Shown here: positions 1 to 8,728 of the stretch, piece after piece
How positions within the stretch are numbered: the stretch's first letter is position 1
Layout of the letters: every line of letters begins with the position of its first letter
From: Thermoplasmata archaeon
GTDB taxonomy: Archaea > Thermoplasmatota > Thermoplasmata > Thermoplasmatales > Thermoplasmataceae
Length of the DNA: 64,000 nucleotides
Direction of reading: 5' to 3'
Assembly: GCA_021810045.1 (NCBI GenBank)
Contig: JAJZJR010000001.1
Coordinates: forward strand, 62,001-126,000
Translations under genes and position numbers: made by a program
Notes under the pieces: generated by a model
What the model was told of the DNA's origin: nothing
Seen by the model: only the letters and a program-made list of their open reading frames with translations
Database searches by the model: none

Positions 1-110
1 AGGAAAGCATTGTTGTTCCTGAAAATGTAGATGCCATAAGGGCAATGACCAGCGAAACTGGAAAAGAAGAATCCATTAAAATGACCGATTCCACTCTTGG
101 AATCGCCTGA
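1..110 (+). CDS. gap: Type II (archaeal) glyceraldehyde-3-phosphate dehydrogenase, C-terminal fragment
   Basis: Only the last 35 codons are inside the window, ending in TGA at 108-110. The segment VVPENVDAIRAM followed by a short charged stretch and a K-T-like tail ending LGIA matches the conserved C-terminus of archaeal type II GAPDH (VPENVDAIRAM is a hallmark in that family). The enzyme interconverts glyceraldehyde-3-phosphate and 1,3-bisphosphoglycerate with NAD(P) in the cytoplasm. The neighbour at 119-1159 is convergent, only 8 bases away. The call rests on one motif because the catalytic domain lies off the window. Confidence 0.72.
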   Translation, partial: ESIVVPENVDAIRAMTSETGKEESIKMTDSTLGIA

Positions 111-118
111 TTTTTATT

Positions 119-1159
119 CTAAAGTCCACCAAATACTTTTTTCTGAACTGAAACAGGCATGAACTTTGCAAGAGTCATGAGGCGGCCAATTGATTTCGCA
201 CCGTTCTTGTTCATCCTCCTGTGCAGTTCGTGATGCTTCATGAGCCATGGCCTGATCTCATTGTTCCAGGTATTCTGGTAAAGTGAAGGATCATCCTTTA
301 CTATTGCCCTTCCTGCAGATATCCCACTCCAGAATGCCCCCTGAAGTCCACCTGCAGTTGTGTTGAGCACAGCATTTACCATGTCACCCACATAAAGGCG
401 GTTATCCTTGACAACAGTTTCAAATGGTGCCCCAAGAGGTATCTGATGAGCCATGGTACTCTCTATTTTTCCTTCTACCTCAGGAAACTGTTTCGTGAAT
501 TCATCGAGAACATCCTTTGGTTTTGCAGCTCTCTTGGGGTAGTAACAGACACCAATTTTCCTTGTGTTGTCTGTATCTGCAAAATCCCAGAAGTATCCGC
601 CTGGAGCCTTATCGCTGAACCAGAGGATCATCTCGTAATCATCCCTTCTGGGAAGCTCCCTGACTTCTTCATATGCAACCAGAACACCGTCCCTCGGTAG
701 TTTTTCACCGAAGGAGGACTGGGGACCTGCTGCCATCACAATGTGTTTTGCAGTGAGTGTTTCATTGTCTGTTCTTACTTCGTTTCCCTCCACGGATGTG
801 ACCCTGGTTTTCAGCTGTATGTTGAGTTCCCCTGCAAAATCCTTTGAGAGATGTTTCTCGTATGTTGTAAAATCATATACAAGACCAACAGGATGATCGT
901 ATTTCAGGGATATGCTCTTCCCGGTGTCGGTCCTGAACCATATTGAATTTATCAATGACCTTACGATGCTTTTATCTGTAGGCATGCCAATTTTCTTGAC
1001 CCATTCCATGGATACTGCACCTGTTGATCTCACTGGAAGGCCTATTTCGTCCTTTTTGTCGAGTATAAGGTAGTTCTTGCCACCCTGTTTCAGGCCAATA
1101 CCTGCTGCGAGCCCTCCGGTTCCTGCACCTATCACTATAGCATCATAATCGTATGTCAT
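119..1159 (-). CDS. FAD-dependent oxidoreductase, geranylgeranyl reductase family
   Basis: A 346-residue flavoprotein. The N-terminus has a dinucleotide-binding Rossmann motif GAGTGG at residues 11-16, then E/D-rich beta2. Near the C-terminus the segment GDMVNAVLNTTAGGLQGA is the second FAD-contacting motif typical of geranylgeranyl reductases. The family reduces isoprenoid double bonds in archaeal lipids or quinones; the exact substrate cannot be read from sequence. The start is placed at the ATG at 1159. A longer reading frame reaches 1231, but its extra 24 residues precede the conserved beta-strand and overlap an A/T-rich TATA-like element around 1185-1195, so leaderless initiation at or near 1159 fits better. 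The ALS gene behind it ends 90 bases upstream. Confidence 0.8.
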   Translation of the reverse strand: MTYDYDAIVIGAGTGGLAAGIGLKQGGKNYLILDKKDEIGLPVRSTGAVSMEWVKKIGMPTDKSIVRSLINSIWFRTDTGKSISLKYDHPVGLVYDFTTYEKHLSKDFAGELNIQLKTRVTSVEGNEVRTDNETLTAKHIVMAAGPQSSFGEKLPRDGVLVAYEEVRELPRRDDYEMILWFSDKAPGGYFWDFADTDNTRKIGVCYYPKRAAKPKDVLDEFTKQFPEVEGKIESTMAHQIPLGAPFETVVKDNRLYVGDMVNAVLNTTAGGLQGAFWSGISAGRAIVKDDPSLYQNTWNNEIRPWLMKHHELHRRMNKNGAKSIGRLMTLAKFMPVSVQKKVFGGL

Positions 1160-1249
1160 TGGTCTAGTTTGGGCTATCAATAAAGTATTATTAAGTTTAG
1201 CTTGGCTATAATACGGAAATCGAATCGTCAAAATTGAAGTGAGTGGAAA

Positions 1250-2830
1250 TTAACGTCTCACTTCAACGAGTGTCAGCTTCTGATCGTTCACGAATCCTGC
1301 CACAGCCTTCTCGAATTCTTCTTCCGTTGTGCAGAGTTCGTGATGGATGCCAAAACTCTTTGCAAGAAGTCCAAAATCAGGATTCCCGAACGAGATGTGG
1401 GATGGTTTGAATCCATTATCCAGCTGCTCCTTCTCTATAAGACTGAATTTTCCATCGTTGAATACTACTACAGCAAATTTCAGGCCAAGTCTGACTGCAG
1501 TTTCAAGCTCCTGGACATTCATCATGAAACCTCCATCACCTGATACGGCAACAACAGTGTCATTGGGGCATGCCAGTTTGGCTGCAATTGCACCCGGAAG
1601 TGAACCTCCCATCGAGGCAAATCCATTGAATACAATTGTTTTCCCTGCCTTCTTTGGATGGTACCAGCGGGAAACCCATACTTTGTGAAGCCCTACGTCT
1701 GAAATGAGCACTGTCTCTTCGGGAAGTTTTTCAGTAAGAATCCGCATAACTGCCTTGGGCATTCTTTCCCATTGATCCCTGACTTCTGTCATTTCCGTAA
1801 GCCTTCTGGACCTGATTTCATCATGAACTGTTGTGTTGTTCCTCCTTTGAACACTTTCTGAAAGAGAATCCATGGTCTGTGCGATGGATCCTGTTAAATC
1901 AAATGAGACAGGGAAATGTTCATCCAATTCCGCTTTACATGTATGAATATTGATTATTTTCCTTGCCCTGTCTTCGTTCCAGGTGATTGGATCATATTCC
2001 ACCAGGTCAAAGCCAACTGCTATTACAAGATCTGATGAATGAAGTGGACGCATTCCAGGCGGATATGGTTTTCCACCCACTATGAAAAGATTCCTTGGAT
2101 GATCAAATGGAACTATTCCTTTTGCCATGAATGTGCTTACAACAGGTATATTTGTCCTGTCAACAAAATCACTTACCTCATTCCAGGCCTTTGATCTTAT
2201 TACTCCATTTCCTGCCAGAAGGATTGGATTCTTTGCCCTGTTTATCTCAGCGGCTGCCGCTTTTAGGATATCTTCCGAAACAACGGGAGGTTTCTCCTCG
2301 GGAATGCCAAGCATATCCACAGGCTCTGTTTCCTTTGCAGCAACATCCTGTGGAAGCTGGATATGAGATGCCCCCGGTGTCTCCCTCAATGATGTTGCGA
2401 ATGATTTTCTCACGATTTCCGGTATTGTTTCAGGAAGAATCACTGCCTGGTTGTATTTTGTGATCCCCGAAAACAGTTTCAGGGTGTCCACATTCTGGTG
2501 AGACTCTTTATGAAGCTTATTTCTTGCAGTCTGGCCGGTGAGAGCAACTAATGGTACCTTGTCAAGATGTGCATTTGCCACCCCTGTAACCAGGTTTGAT
2601 GCTCCTGGACCCAGTGTAGAAAGGCATACTCCGGGTTTGCCTGTGAGTCTTCCGTAAACATCTGCCATAAAAGCGGCACCCTGCTCGTGTCTTGTTGTTA
2701 TGAATTCGATACTTGATCGTGTCAGAGAATCCAGAATATCTATATTTTCCTCCCCGGGCAGGCCGAAGATATACTTTACGCCCTCATTTTCAAGAGCCTT
2801 TACAAAAAGATCACTCGCCTTCAATTTCAT
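1250..2830 (-). CDS. Acetolactate synthase, AlsS-like thiamine-pyrophosphate enzyme
   Basis: 526 residues, the usual length for the ThDP-dependent acetolactate synthase family, which condenses two pyruvates to 2-acetolactate (branched-chain amino acid or acetoin route). The ThDP activating glutamate sits in RHEQGAAFMADVYGR (E49). The central domain follows, and the C-terminal ThDP/Mg motif starts at GDGGF and ends about 28 residues later at VVFND. The HEQ...GRLTGKPG and ISDVG...W.SRW segments read closer to the catabolic AlsS group than to IlvB. No IlvN regulatory subunit gene is adjacent, which also suits the AlsS type. ATG start at 2830. Other pyruvate-handling ThDP enzymes remain possible. 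Confidence 0.82.
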   Translation of the reverse strand: MKLKASDLFVKALENEGVKYIFGLPGEENIDILDSLTRSSIEFITTRHEQGAAFMADVYGRLTGKPGVCLSTLGPGASNLVTGVANAHLDKVPLVALTGQTARNKLHKESHQNVDTLKLFSGITKYNQAVILPETIPEIVRKSFATSLRETPGASHIQLPQDVAAKETEPVDMLGIPEEKPPVVSEDILKAAAAEINRAKNPILLAGNGVIRSKAWNEVSDFVDRTNIPVVSTFMAKGIVPFDHPRNLFIVGGKPYPPGMRPLHSSDLVIAVGFDLVEYDPITWNEDRARKIINIHTCKAELDEHFPVSFDLTGSIAQTMDSLSESVQRRNNTTVHDEIRSRRLTEMTEVRDQWERMPKAVMRILTEKLPEETVLISDVGLHKVWVSRWYHPKKAGKTIVFNGFASMGGSLPGAIAAKLACPNDTVVAVSGDGGFMMNVQELETAVRLGLKFAVVVFNDGKFSLIEKEQLDNGFKPSHISFGNPDFGLLAKSFGIHHELCTTEEEFEKAVAGFVNDQKLTLVEVRR

Positions 2831-2885
2831 GATTTTAATATAGAAGCACGGTTAATTAGGCTGATGGTGTTTTTATGGAAAGATA

Positions 2886-3470
2886 TCAGATTTCCTTTCT
2901 CATGAGATAAGTATCCTTTCCAATCTGTGCCACAGTATGAAAACCCATGTCTTTGTACATGGAAACCAGGCCAAACCATACGCTGTTGGATTGGAAATCC
3001 TTTACAGGAAATGCCTCCACTGTCCCTCCGCCCATTGACTCTATCCTCTTCAGTATCTCACCAAGGGCAAATTTTGCTACCCCTTTCCTTCTGTACTCCT
3101 TATGGACGAAGAAGCATGTTATTCTCCAGAGCTTATTCTCCGGGACAGGTAACTGCAGTGACCTGTAATTCCTGCCGTTACCTGGCCTGGGGAGTTCTTC
3201 TGAAGTCCCATACTGGGCAGATGCTATGGCTTCTCCATCATGGTAAACCAGAACGCTTCTGTTTCTGCCAGATAATACAAGATCATGGATATCCATGTGG
3301 TTTTTCTCTGTACGCTCTTCCGCTGTCTTACCCGGTGTTCCGCCTGTGCGGTGATAATACATGCACCAGCAGCCGCCCTGAACACCACCATATTTGAGGA
3401 ACAGATTTTCAAAATCCTTCCAGGTAGTGCTGTCCAGGTCCTTTGCCTCGAACTCTGCGATGATTGACAT
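2886..3470 (-). CDS. GNAT family N-acetyltransferase
   Basis: 194 residues with a GNAT fold. The acetyl-CoA pyrophosphate loop reads RRKGVAK after the beta4 strand LWRITCFFVHKEY. A CWCMYYHR segment near residue 35 occurs in a subgroup of small GNATs and gives the protein an unusual pair of cysteines. It should transfer an acetyl group from acetyl-CoA to an amine; the substrate is unknown. It lies downstream of the SPFH/zinc-ribbon unit, separated by 43 bases that contain an inverted repeat (3491-3513), so it may be only partly co-transcribed with that unit. Confidence 0.8.
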   Translation of the reverse strand: MSIIAEFEAKDLDSTTWKDFENLFLKYGGVQGGCWCMYYHRTGGTPGKTAEERTEKNHMDIHDLVLSGRNRSVLVYHDGEAIASAQYGTSEELPRPGNGRNYRSLQLPVPENKLWRITCFFVHKEYRRKGVAKFALGEILKRIESMGGGTVEAFPVKDFQSNSVWFGLVSMYKDMGFHTVAQIGKDTYLMRKEI

Positions 3471-3490
3471 GAGAAATACCAGCTGGAAGA

Positions 3491-3513
3491 AACCCGGGAA
3501 GGTTTTCCCGGTT
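3491..3513. repeat. Inverted repeat between the zinc-ribbon gene and the GNAT gene
   Basis: The arms AACCCGGGAA and TTCCCGGTT face each other across a short loop, with a single bulged C. It begins right after the TAG stop of the upstream zinc-ribbon gene (3514-3516). There is no T-run on the minus strand after it, so it is not an obvious archaeal terminator. It may be an RNA-stabilising or processing hairpin. Confidence 0.5.
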
Positions 3514-4533
3514 CTAATCGATACCGATGCTGTTTATGACTCCACCTGAGCTGGCATCCAGCACGAGAACTATATTCCTTCCCTTATGCTCATATCGTGC
3601 GAACCAGATGGGTGCATGCAGAAGCTCAGGTTCCCCTGTATCGGATTGGGTATTCATGCTCCTGATCATGTGATGTTTGGCATGGGCCTTTGCCGCCTGT
3701 ATCTGTCCCACAATTGTCTTGGCCTCGTATTCTGATGAATCTTCTCCAACATCACCGTTGAGTATCTTTATCCCTTTTGGAATTTTTGAAGTGTCAAAAT
3801 TCACCCTCTTCGAAAGATCAAAGGAGTAGTCCCTGGGCTGGTATTGCGTCAACGCCTTTACTCCAACAACCGGGTAATTGTAGTTCTCATTGAGCTGATA
3901 GGCCCTTATGGTTCCGCCTCCGCCCATTCCGCCCATCATCATGCCCCCCATCATGGTTCCTTCAACCATCCCGATTCCGAGTCCCCCACGGTTATTTCCG
4001 CCCATGGCACCGCCAGCGAGACCCATTATGGCAGCTGTTGCAGCAATAGTACCAATTTCGGCAGCAGCATCTACAGCGGTGTAGTTGGTTCTTGAAGATA
4101 CTGGAACTATCCAGTATGGGACATAACTGAGATTCAGTTCTTCCAGTGTAGACTGTTCCTGGAGATGCCTGTGCAGGAGACCGCGATCCATTTTGCTCTT
4201 AAGATCAGACTGGGCCTGATCCTTTGTAGAAAGTGTAATTGGAAGCATTGAATGCTTTGATATGCTTGTCCATCCCGCGTCGGCCAGGGAAATACTGGAA
4301 CCGCAGTATTCGCAGGTTATGACCATTTCACCGAACTGGGGTTTGATTGGGGCCCCGCATCCAGGACATTTGAGTTCAGACACTCCATTTTCCGCCAGTA
4401 CACTCTTGTTGCTGGCCTGATTAGCCTGCTGAGAGTTTTTAATTGCTCCCGCATTCGCTTCCTGTTTGGCACCACATTTTGGGCAGAACATTGCATCGTC
4501 TGGTATTTGAGAACCACATTTTTCACAGAACAT
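3514..4533 (-). CDS. Double zinc-ribbon protein with glycine/methionine-rich segment (YdjG-like)
   Basis: 339 residues from the ATG at 4533. The N-terminus begins with a zinc ribbon (MFCEKCG ... MFCPKCG, residues 1-25). A low-complexity linker follows, then a second ribbon LKCPGCGAPIKP ... CEYCG. The middle has a Gly/Met-rich patch (GGMMMGGMGGGG) that could insert into or lie on a membrane, and the C-terminus is a mixed alpha/beta domain. A frame extending to 4554 overlaps the upstream gene; the ATG at 4533, four bases after the upstream stop, puts the ribbon at the N-terminus. Its layout resembles Bacillus YdjG, which sits with an SPFH/zinc-ribbon protein in the PspA-YdjGHI membrane-stress group. 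That link is inference. Confidence 0.65.
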   Translation of the reverse strand: MFCEKCGSQIPDDAMFCPKCGAKQEANAGAIKNSQQANQASNKSVLAENGVSELKCPGCGAPIKPQFGEMVITCEYCGSSISLADAGWTSISKHSMLPITLSTKDQAQSDLKSKMDRGLLHRHLQEQSTLEELNLSYVPYWIVPVSSRTNYTAVDAAAEIGTIAATAAIMGLAGGAMGGNNRGGLGIGMVEGTMMGGMMMGGMGGGGTIRAYQLNENYNYPVVGVKALTQYQPRDYSFDLSKRVNFDTSKIPKGIKILNGDVGEDSSEYEAKTIVGQIQAAKAHAKHHMIRSMNTQSDTGEPELLHAPIWFARYEHKGRNIVLVLDASSGGVINSIGID

Positions 4534-4537
4534 CTTA

Positions 4538-5689
4538 TCACATCTTGTTTCCACAGTTTGGACAGAACTTCACACCCTGTCCTACTTCATTGCCACATTT
4601 AGGGCATTTTAGTGTCTGAGGCTCCTTGGGAGCCATAGAGTTTCCGCAGTTGGGGCAGAATTTGGATCCGGTAGGCACCTCTGATCCACAGTTTGAGCAT
4701 TTCACCATGGCCGGTTGCTGCATATTATAGCCGCAGTTGGGGCAGAAATTGCTGTTCTGCGGTACCAGTGTGCCACATTTTGGACAATTCCTTCCCTGTT
4801 GCTGCTGCATCCCTGACATCTGGTTTGAAAAAGCATAACCCATTCCGGCGCCTGCTCCCATGCCTACGCCCAAACCTGCACCTAATCCGGCAACGCCCGA
4901 TGGATTCTTTGAAGCATCGACCATGGCCTGACCGGCCTGGTACTGGATATAATTCACTCCAAGAACAGACATCTCAGAACGGGTGTCCACTGCTTTCTGG
5001 ACCTCTTCTGGAAGAGAAATGTTCAACTGCTGAATTTTGTTGATTTCCACCCCGAATTGCCTGAAATGATCCGGAGATGATGTTACAACAATCTGCTCAA
5101 TAGTTGTTAAATTGGCAGGAAGGTCAGTAACCTTGAGGCCCTGCTCCTTCATTTTTCCCAGGGCATTGTAAACGAGAATTACTATCTGCTCCCTGAGTCT
5201 CTGCTCAACTTCATCTGAAGTTTCAACACTGAAAGTGCCTATAAACTGGCTTACGAATATATTTACATCAGATATTTTCCACCTGTATTCACCGAAGACT
5301 CGCAGATTGACTACGCCGAAGGCAGGATCTGTAAACTGGTAAGGTTCCTGGCTTCCAAACTTGCCATCAAGATACCTTCTCTGCAGATAGTAAACCTCGG
5401 CTTGCTGCTGTACCCCGGATAATGCCTTGACAAGCGGCCCGACAATCGGGGCATTTATGTCTGTAAGGGCATATCTGCCTGGTTGATCGAAAACTGACAG
5501 AATTTTTCCGTCTCTCATGAATATTGCTGTTTCGTCCTCTCTGACCACAATGTTGTCATTGAGCCTTATAAGACGCGGGACTTTCCACATGGAATTTCCT
5601 TCCTTGTATTGAGTTTCCCATGAAACAGTTGTTGAGCCGAAAAGACTGCCGCCAGATGATGGAATCCCAGAAGATTTCTTTCCAAACAT
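4538..5689 (-). CDS. SPFH/Band 7 domain protein with three C-terminal zinc ribbons (YdjI-like)
   Basis: 383 residues. The first 230 or so form an SPFH-type domain: it starts with a membrane-proximal beta-rich part (IVVREDETAIFMRDGKI), has the FGEYRWKISD and VEQRLREQIV segments, and ends in a helical stretch. A Gly/Ala/Met-rich linker follows (about 255-290), then three CxxC...CxxC ribbons (NCPKCG...FCPNCG, KCSNCG...FCPNCG, KCPKCG...FCPNCG). SPFH plus zinc ribbon is the architecture of Bacillus YdjI (often annotated virion core protein), tied to membrane stress. The start overlaps the upstream stop by one base, and the next gene begins four bases after its end, so all three are translated as a unit. 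Confidence 0.8.
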   Translation of the reverse strand: MFGKKSSGIPSSGGSLFGSTTVSWETQYKEGNSMWKVPRLIRLNDNIVVREDETAIFMRDGKILSVFDQPGRYALTDINAPIVGPLVKALSGVQQQAEVYYLQRRYLDGKFGSQEPYQFTDPAFGVVNLRVFGEYRWKISDVNIFVSQFIGTFSVETSDEVEQRLREQIVILVYNALGKMKEQGLKVTDLPANLTTIEQIVVTSSPDHFRQFGVEINKIQQLNISLPEEVQKAVDTRSEMSVLGVNYIQYQAGQAMVDASKNPSGVAGLGAGLGVGMGAGAGMGYAFSNQMSGMQQQQGRNCPKCGTLVPQNSNFCPNCGYNMQQPAMVKCSNCGSEVPTGSKFCPNCGNSMAPKEPQTLKCPKCGNEVGQGVKFCPNCGNKM

Positions 5690-6225
5690 TAGCTTTTACC
5701 TCCACTCTTCAGTAAGATGTTTTCCACTTTCTCCAGCCTTTCCGCCCATGCTGTTTTTGCAAGATCTATTTCACTGTTGATCCTGGAAAGTTCATCTTCC
5801 ATATTGGCGGAATTCCCTGAACTTGAATTTTTAATATTCTGACATACCTCAAGAAACTTCAGATCACTTTCATACAATGAATTTAAAGTGTCTGCATCAA
5901 CCCTGATGGAGGGGGAAATACCGGAATATCCCTGAGTGGCATGAAGTATGTCACCCTGCAGTTCCTGCGTCTTGGATAAAACGGATGCTATGTTTGTAAG
6001 TTCCCCAAAAGCACCTTTGTTGACCAATGCAACTCTTTGATCCTGAAGATTTTTCATAGTCTGTTGAAGGATGTCTGAGAGCTGTTTCCTGAGCAGTTCA
6101 TCTGCCTGCCTGAAATCTTCAAGTTCCCTGTAGCCGTGAAAAAGAGGTACCAGAAGCTGAATTTTCTTCAAAAGACCCCTGCTTCGGTCTACTTCCTGCC
6201 GGATATCGGGATTTTCAGGCTCCAT
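5689..6225 (-). CDS. Coiled-coil protein, first gene of the SPFH/zinc-ribbon operon
   Basis: 178 residues, largely helical and highly charged, with no membrane segment or zinc site. The stretch ELEDFRQADELLRKQL and the later ATQGYSGISPS ... LNSLYESDLKFLE look like conserved patches, but the family is not recognised. Position suggests that it partners the SPFH protein: its stop overlaps the SPFH start by one base. A role as a PspA-like scaffold is possible by analogy with Bacillus PspA-YdjGHI, but nothing in the sequence proves it. Confidence 0.6.
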   Translation of the reverse strand: MEPENPDIRQEVDRSRGLLKKIQLLVPLFHGYRELEDFRQADELLRKQLSDILQQTMKNLQDQRVALVNKGAFGELTNIASVLSKTQELQGDILHATQGYSGISPSIRVDADTLNSLYESDLKFLEVCQNIKNSSSGNSANMEDELSRINSEIDLAKTAWAERLEKVENILLKSGGKS

Positions 6226-6512
6226 AGTTCTCCATGCATTATGGTGTTAATTATTATTTTCATTATTCATAAAGGATGAGTGAAATATGTAATATGACCA
6301 TAAACAACCTGAATGAATGCATAGCAAAAGACGAAATTACGAATTTCATCCTTGATCTTTTGACGTGAAATATTTGCAATTTATGAATATATGACAAATG
6401 TTTATTTTATATGAGACAAGCGGGAATTGAATGAACTGTTAGATTTTATTTGGGGATTTTATGCTTAACATTAAGGTACAGTTTTATTATAATTTTATAC
6501 CCTTGTTAATCC
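6226..6512. promoter_or_regulatory. Divergent intergenic region with promoter for the SDR gene
   Basis: 287 A/T-rich bases between divergent genes. A TATA-like stretch TTTTATTATAATTTTATA at 6482-6499 lies about 25 bases before the ATG at 6513, so that transcript should be leaderless. Elements for the leftward operon are less clear (A/T-rich tract around 6245-6270). No RNA gene or further ORF is evident. Confidence 0.55.
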
Positions 6513-7277
6513 ATGTCAAAGTTGCTTGACCATAAAGTTGCTATCATCACTGGTGCCGGATCCGGAATTGGAGAGGAAATGGCAAAACTCTTCAGTGCAG
6601 AAGGTGCAACTATTGTAGTTGTTGATGTTGTCGCTGAAAGAGTTGAAAAAACGGTTTCTGCCATAAGGGCAAAACATGGCACAGTTTATGGAATGGTGCT
6701 CGATATGACACAAAAGGATGATATCAGAAAACTTGTGGAGGATTCTGTCAAGATCTTTGACCACATTGACATCCTGTGCAACAACGCAGGGATCATGGAT
6801 GGCTTCTATTCTCTGGAAGAGACGGAGGAGGAATGGTGGGACAAAGTCATGAATATCAACCTTAAGGCACCATATCTCACGACAAAAATGGCACTTCCGC
6901 ACATGATGCACAATGGTGGGGGGATTATTCTCAACACTGCTTCCATCGCCGGCCTCCATGGTGGTCGTGCTGGTCTTGCGTACACTGTGTCCAAACATGG
7001 CCTCATAGGGTTTACAAAGCATGTGGCGGCCTACTACGGAGAAAAAGGAATCCGATGCAATGCCATGGCACTTGGTGCAGTCAATACGCAGATAGGTTAC
7101 GGGTCAAGTAAACCTAGTCAGGTTGGGCTGAAGATTATGGAAAAAACTGCATTGAGTATGGGGAGACCTGCCGAACCTCATGAAATTGCAAGAACTGCAC
7201 TCTTCCTTGTTTCTAAGGAATCAAGTTACGTAAATGGGGCAGTGCTGGTGACAGACAATGGCTGGACTGTGTACTGA
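6513..7277 (+). CDS. Short-chain dehydrogenase/reductase (SDR), classical type
   Basis: 254 residues, the usual length of a classical SDR. The cofactor motif TGAGSGIG spans residues 13-20. NNAG is at 90-93 and the catalytic triad is S144, Y157, K161 (YTVSK). D38 directly after the second beta strand favours NAD over NADP. The family includes glucose 1-dehydrogenases, 3-oxoacyl reductases and other alcohol dehydrogenases; the substrate cannot be assigned. It appears to be a single-gene transcript. Confidence 0.88.
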   Translation: MSKLLDHKVAIITGAGSGIGEEMAKLFSAEGATIVVVDVVAERVEKTVSAIRAKHGTVYGMVLDMTQKDDIRKLVEDSVKIFDHIDILCNNAGIMDGFYSLEETEEEWWDKVMNINLKAPYLTTKMALPHMMHNGGGIILNTASIAGLHGGRAGLAYTVSKHGLIGFTKHVAAYYGEKGIRCNAMALGAVNTQIGYGSSKPSQVGLKIMEKTALSMGRPAEPHEIARTALFLVSKESSYVNGAVLVTDNGWTVY

Positions 7278-7451
7278 TCAAATTCGACTTTTGCTCCCTG
7301 TTTGCAGAATAGCCATTTAACTGCGTTCAGAGATTTCTTTATTTTTAGTTGGCTTTCAAAATGCCTGAAAAAAGGGGCTTAACGGCATACTCGTGAAATG
7401 CCGAAGTCGACTTAAGCAAATTATAAATATGATAGTTGGCTCTTTTATTTA

Positions 7452-7631
7452 ATGCCAGAAGTGCACATAAGAAAGGATGTATTAGAACAGCTCCGGGGCA
7501 ATGGGATAGACACCACAGACCAGGTAAATGAAATCCTGAGAAGCTACCTCAGCGCAAGAAATATGGTTCCAAGGTTTAATGGGGAGGAAAACCACCTTAA
7601 CCAGTATCTTGACCATGGAAACGCAGACTGA
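7452..7631 (+). CDS. Small ribbon-helix-helix-like protein (59 aa)
   Basis: An ATG ORF of 59 codons. It opens with MPEVHIRKDVLEQLRG, continues with DTTDQVNEILRSYL, and ends in a polar tail: a short beta strand plus two helices, the pattern of Arc/CopG/VapB-type DNA-binding proteins. A TATA-like box AATTATAAATAT at 7419-7430 sits about 27 bases before the ATG, as for other leaderless genes here. RHH proteins of this size are often antitoxins or small repressors, but neither neighbour (SDR, AzlC) looks like a toxin. Function unknown. Confidence 0.6.
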   Translation: MPEVHIRKDVLEQLRGNGIDTTDQVNEILRSYLSARNMVPRFNGEENHLNQYLDHGNAD

Positions 7632-7750
7632 ACTGTTCCTTTATATTTTTTAAGTTGTGGGAACCACCCACTATCAGATTTTTAAGTTTATTCAGCACAT
7701 GAGAGAAAGTAGATTTTAAGTTGAGTTTGCAGTAACTGACAGGGTTAGAG

Positions 7751-8416
7751 TTGAATACATCATCCCTGGGGAGAATTATAGCAATTCTTAGTACCTATGT
7801 TCCTTCAGGAATTGCTTATGGTACACTGGCAACTGCTGTTCATGTTCCCTGGTATTACACCGTTATTCTTTCCGTAGTAGTTTATTCTGGTGCCGTTCAG
7901 TCTGCATTTGTCGGTCTCTGGTCTATTGGTTTTGAACCAGTGACAATGGTGGTTACAGCATTTCTCTTGAATCTCAGGCACACATTTTACGGTCCCCATC
8001 TTGAGGAAAACTATCCGGAGATGTCAGCTCTCGATATGTATTCCATTGCACCGGTTCTTACTGATGAGCTCTATGCACTTGCAGTCAGTGATCCACCAAT
8101 GTCCGTGTCCCAGGTGAAAAGGCTTGGATACTTTGCATATGCCTGCTGGGTTACAAGCTCTGCCGTTGGAGTTGTTTTTGCGGGCGGATTGCCTTCTTTC
8201 CTATATCCAATTTTGTTCCTTGCATTACCTGCACTGTTTCTTGCCCTTATGATGCCCAGGATAAAGGGAAGCAGTACAGCTGCATCTGCAGTTGTCTCAA
8301 TTGCCATTGCCATAGTTATAAGGATTTACAACCTGCCGGAGTATTCAATTCTGCTCGCAATTGTTGCCGGGATTCTGGCCGGACTTCTTTTCCTCAAAGC
8401 AGGAGGAACCAAATGA
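7751..8416 (+). CDS. azlC: AzlC family branched-chain amino acid exporter, large subunit
   Basis: 221 residues with about six hydrophobic segments. The N-terminal half has PSGIAYG and SGAVQSAFVGL, and LNLRHTFYGPHL is the conserved AzlC signature. AzlC and AzlD together form an exporter of branched-chain amino acids or similar compounds in the cytoplasmic membrane. The frame opens with TTG at 7751; no upstream ATG or GTG exists in frame. A TATA-like AGATTTTAAG at 7711-7720 would place the transcript start just before it. The end overlaps azlD by four bases. Confidence 0.85.
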   Translation: MNTSSLGRIIAILSTYVPSGIAYGTLATAVHVPWYYTVILSVVVYSGAVQSAFVGLWSIGFEPVTMVVTAFLLNLRHTFYGPHLEENYPEMSALDMYSIAPVLTDELYALAVSDPPMSVSQVKRLGYFAYACWVTSSAVGVVFAGGLPSFLYPILFLALPALFLALMMPRIKGSSTAASAVVSIAIAIVIRIYNLPEYSILLAIVAGILAGLLFLKAGGTK

Positions 8417-8712
8417 CATACCTCCTGATTGTAACTGTTGTTATATTGAGTGCACTGAGTCTGCTTCAGAGACTGGTCCCCTGGGCCGTTTACAAGAACC
8501 ACCGGGGTGAGAATCTCCTGGTTCACCTGTTTGACTATGTGGCAATATCCGCATTTGGTTCTCTCATGATAGAAAATATACAGGCTTTTTCCGCTCCTTC
8601 CCTGATTCCCCTTGTGCCTGCAATTCTTGTAGCTTATAAAACCAGGAATGTTGGAGCTACGGTTCTTGTTGCAATGCTTTCTTCTTTTGTTCTGAGTCTC
8701 TTTGGTATTTGA
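8413..8712 (+). CDS. azlD: AzlD family branched-chain amino acid exporter, small subunit
   Basis: 99 residues, almost entirely membrane-spanning (about four segments), typical length for AzlD. The conserved middle reads LVPAILVAYKTRNVGATVLVAMLSSF. It is translationally coupled to azlC by an ATGA overlap. With AzlC it should form the two-component exporter. It ends 16 bases before the convergent tyrA stop. Confidence 0.85.
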   Translation: MTYLLIVTVVILSALSLLQRLVPWAVYKNHRGENLLVHLFDYVAISAFGSLMIENIQAFSAPSLIPLVPAILVAYKTRNVGATVLVAMLSSFVLSLFGI

Positions 8713-8728
8713 GTTTCTGAAAAACTAT

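Noticed and set aside
446-700. 84-codon ORF on the plus strand
   Set aside because: It lies wholly opposite the flavoprotein gene and has no protein-like pattern or promoter.
7452-7631. Toxin-antitoxin module around the small RHH gene
   Set aside because: Neither neighbour encodes a plausible toxin (SDR, AzlC), so only a lone RHH protein is supported.
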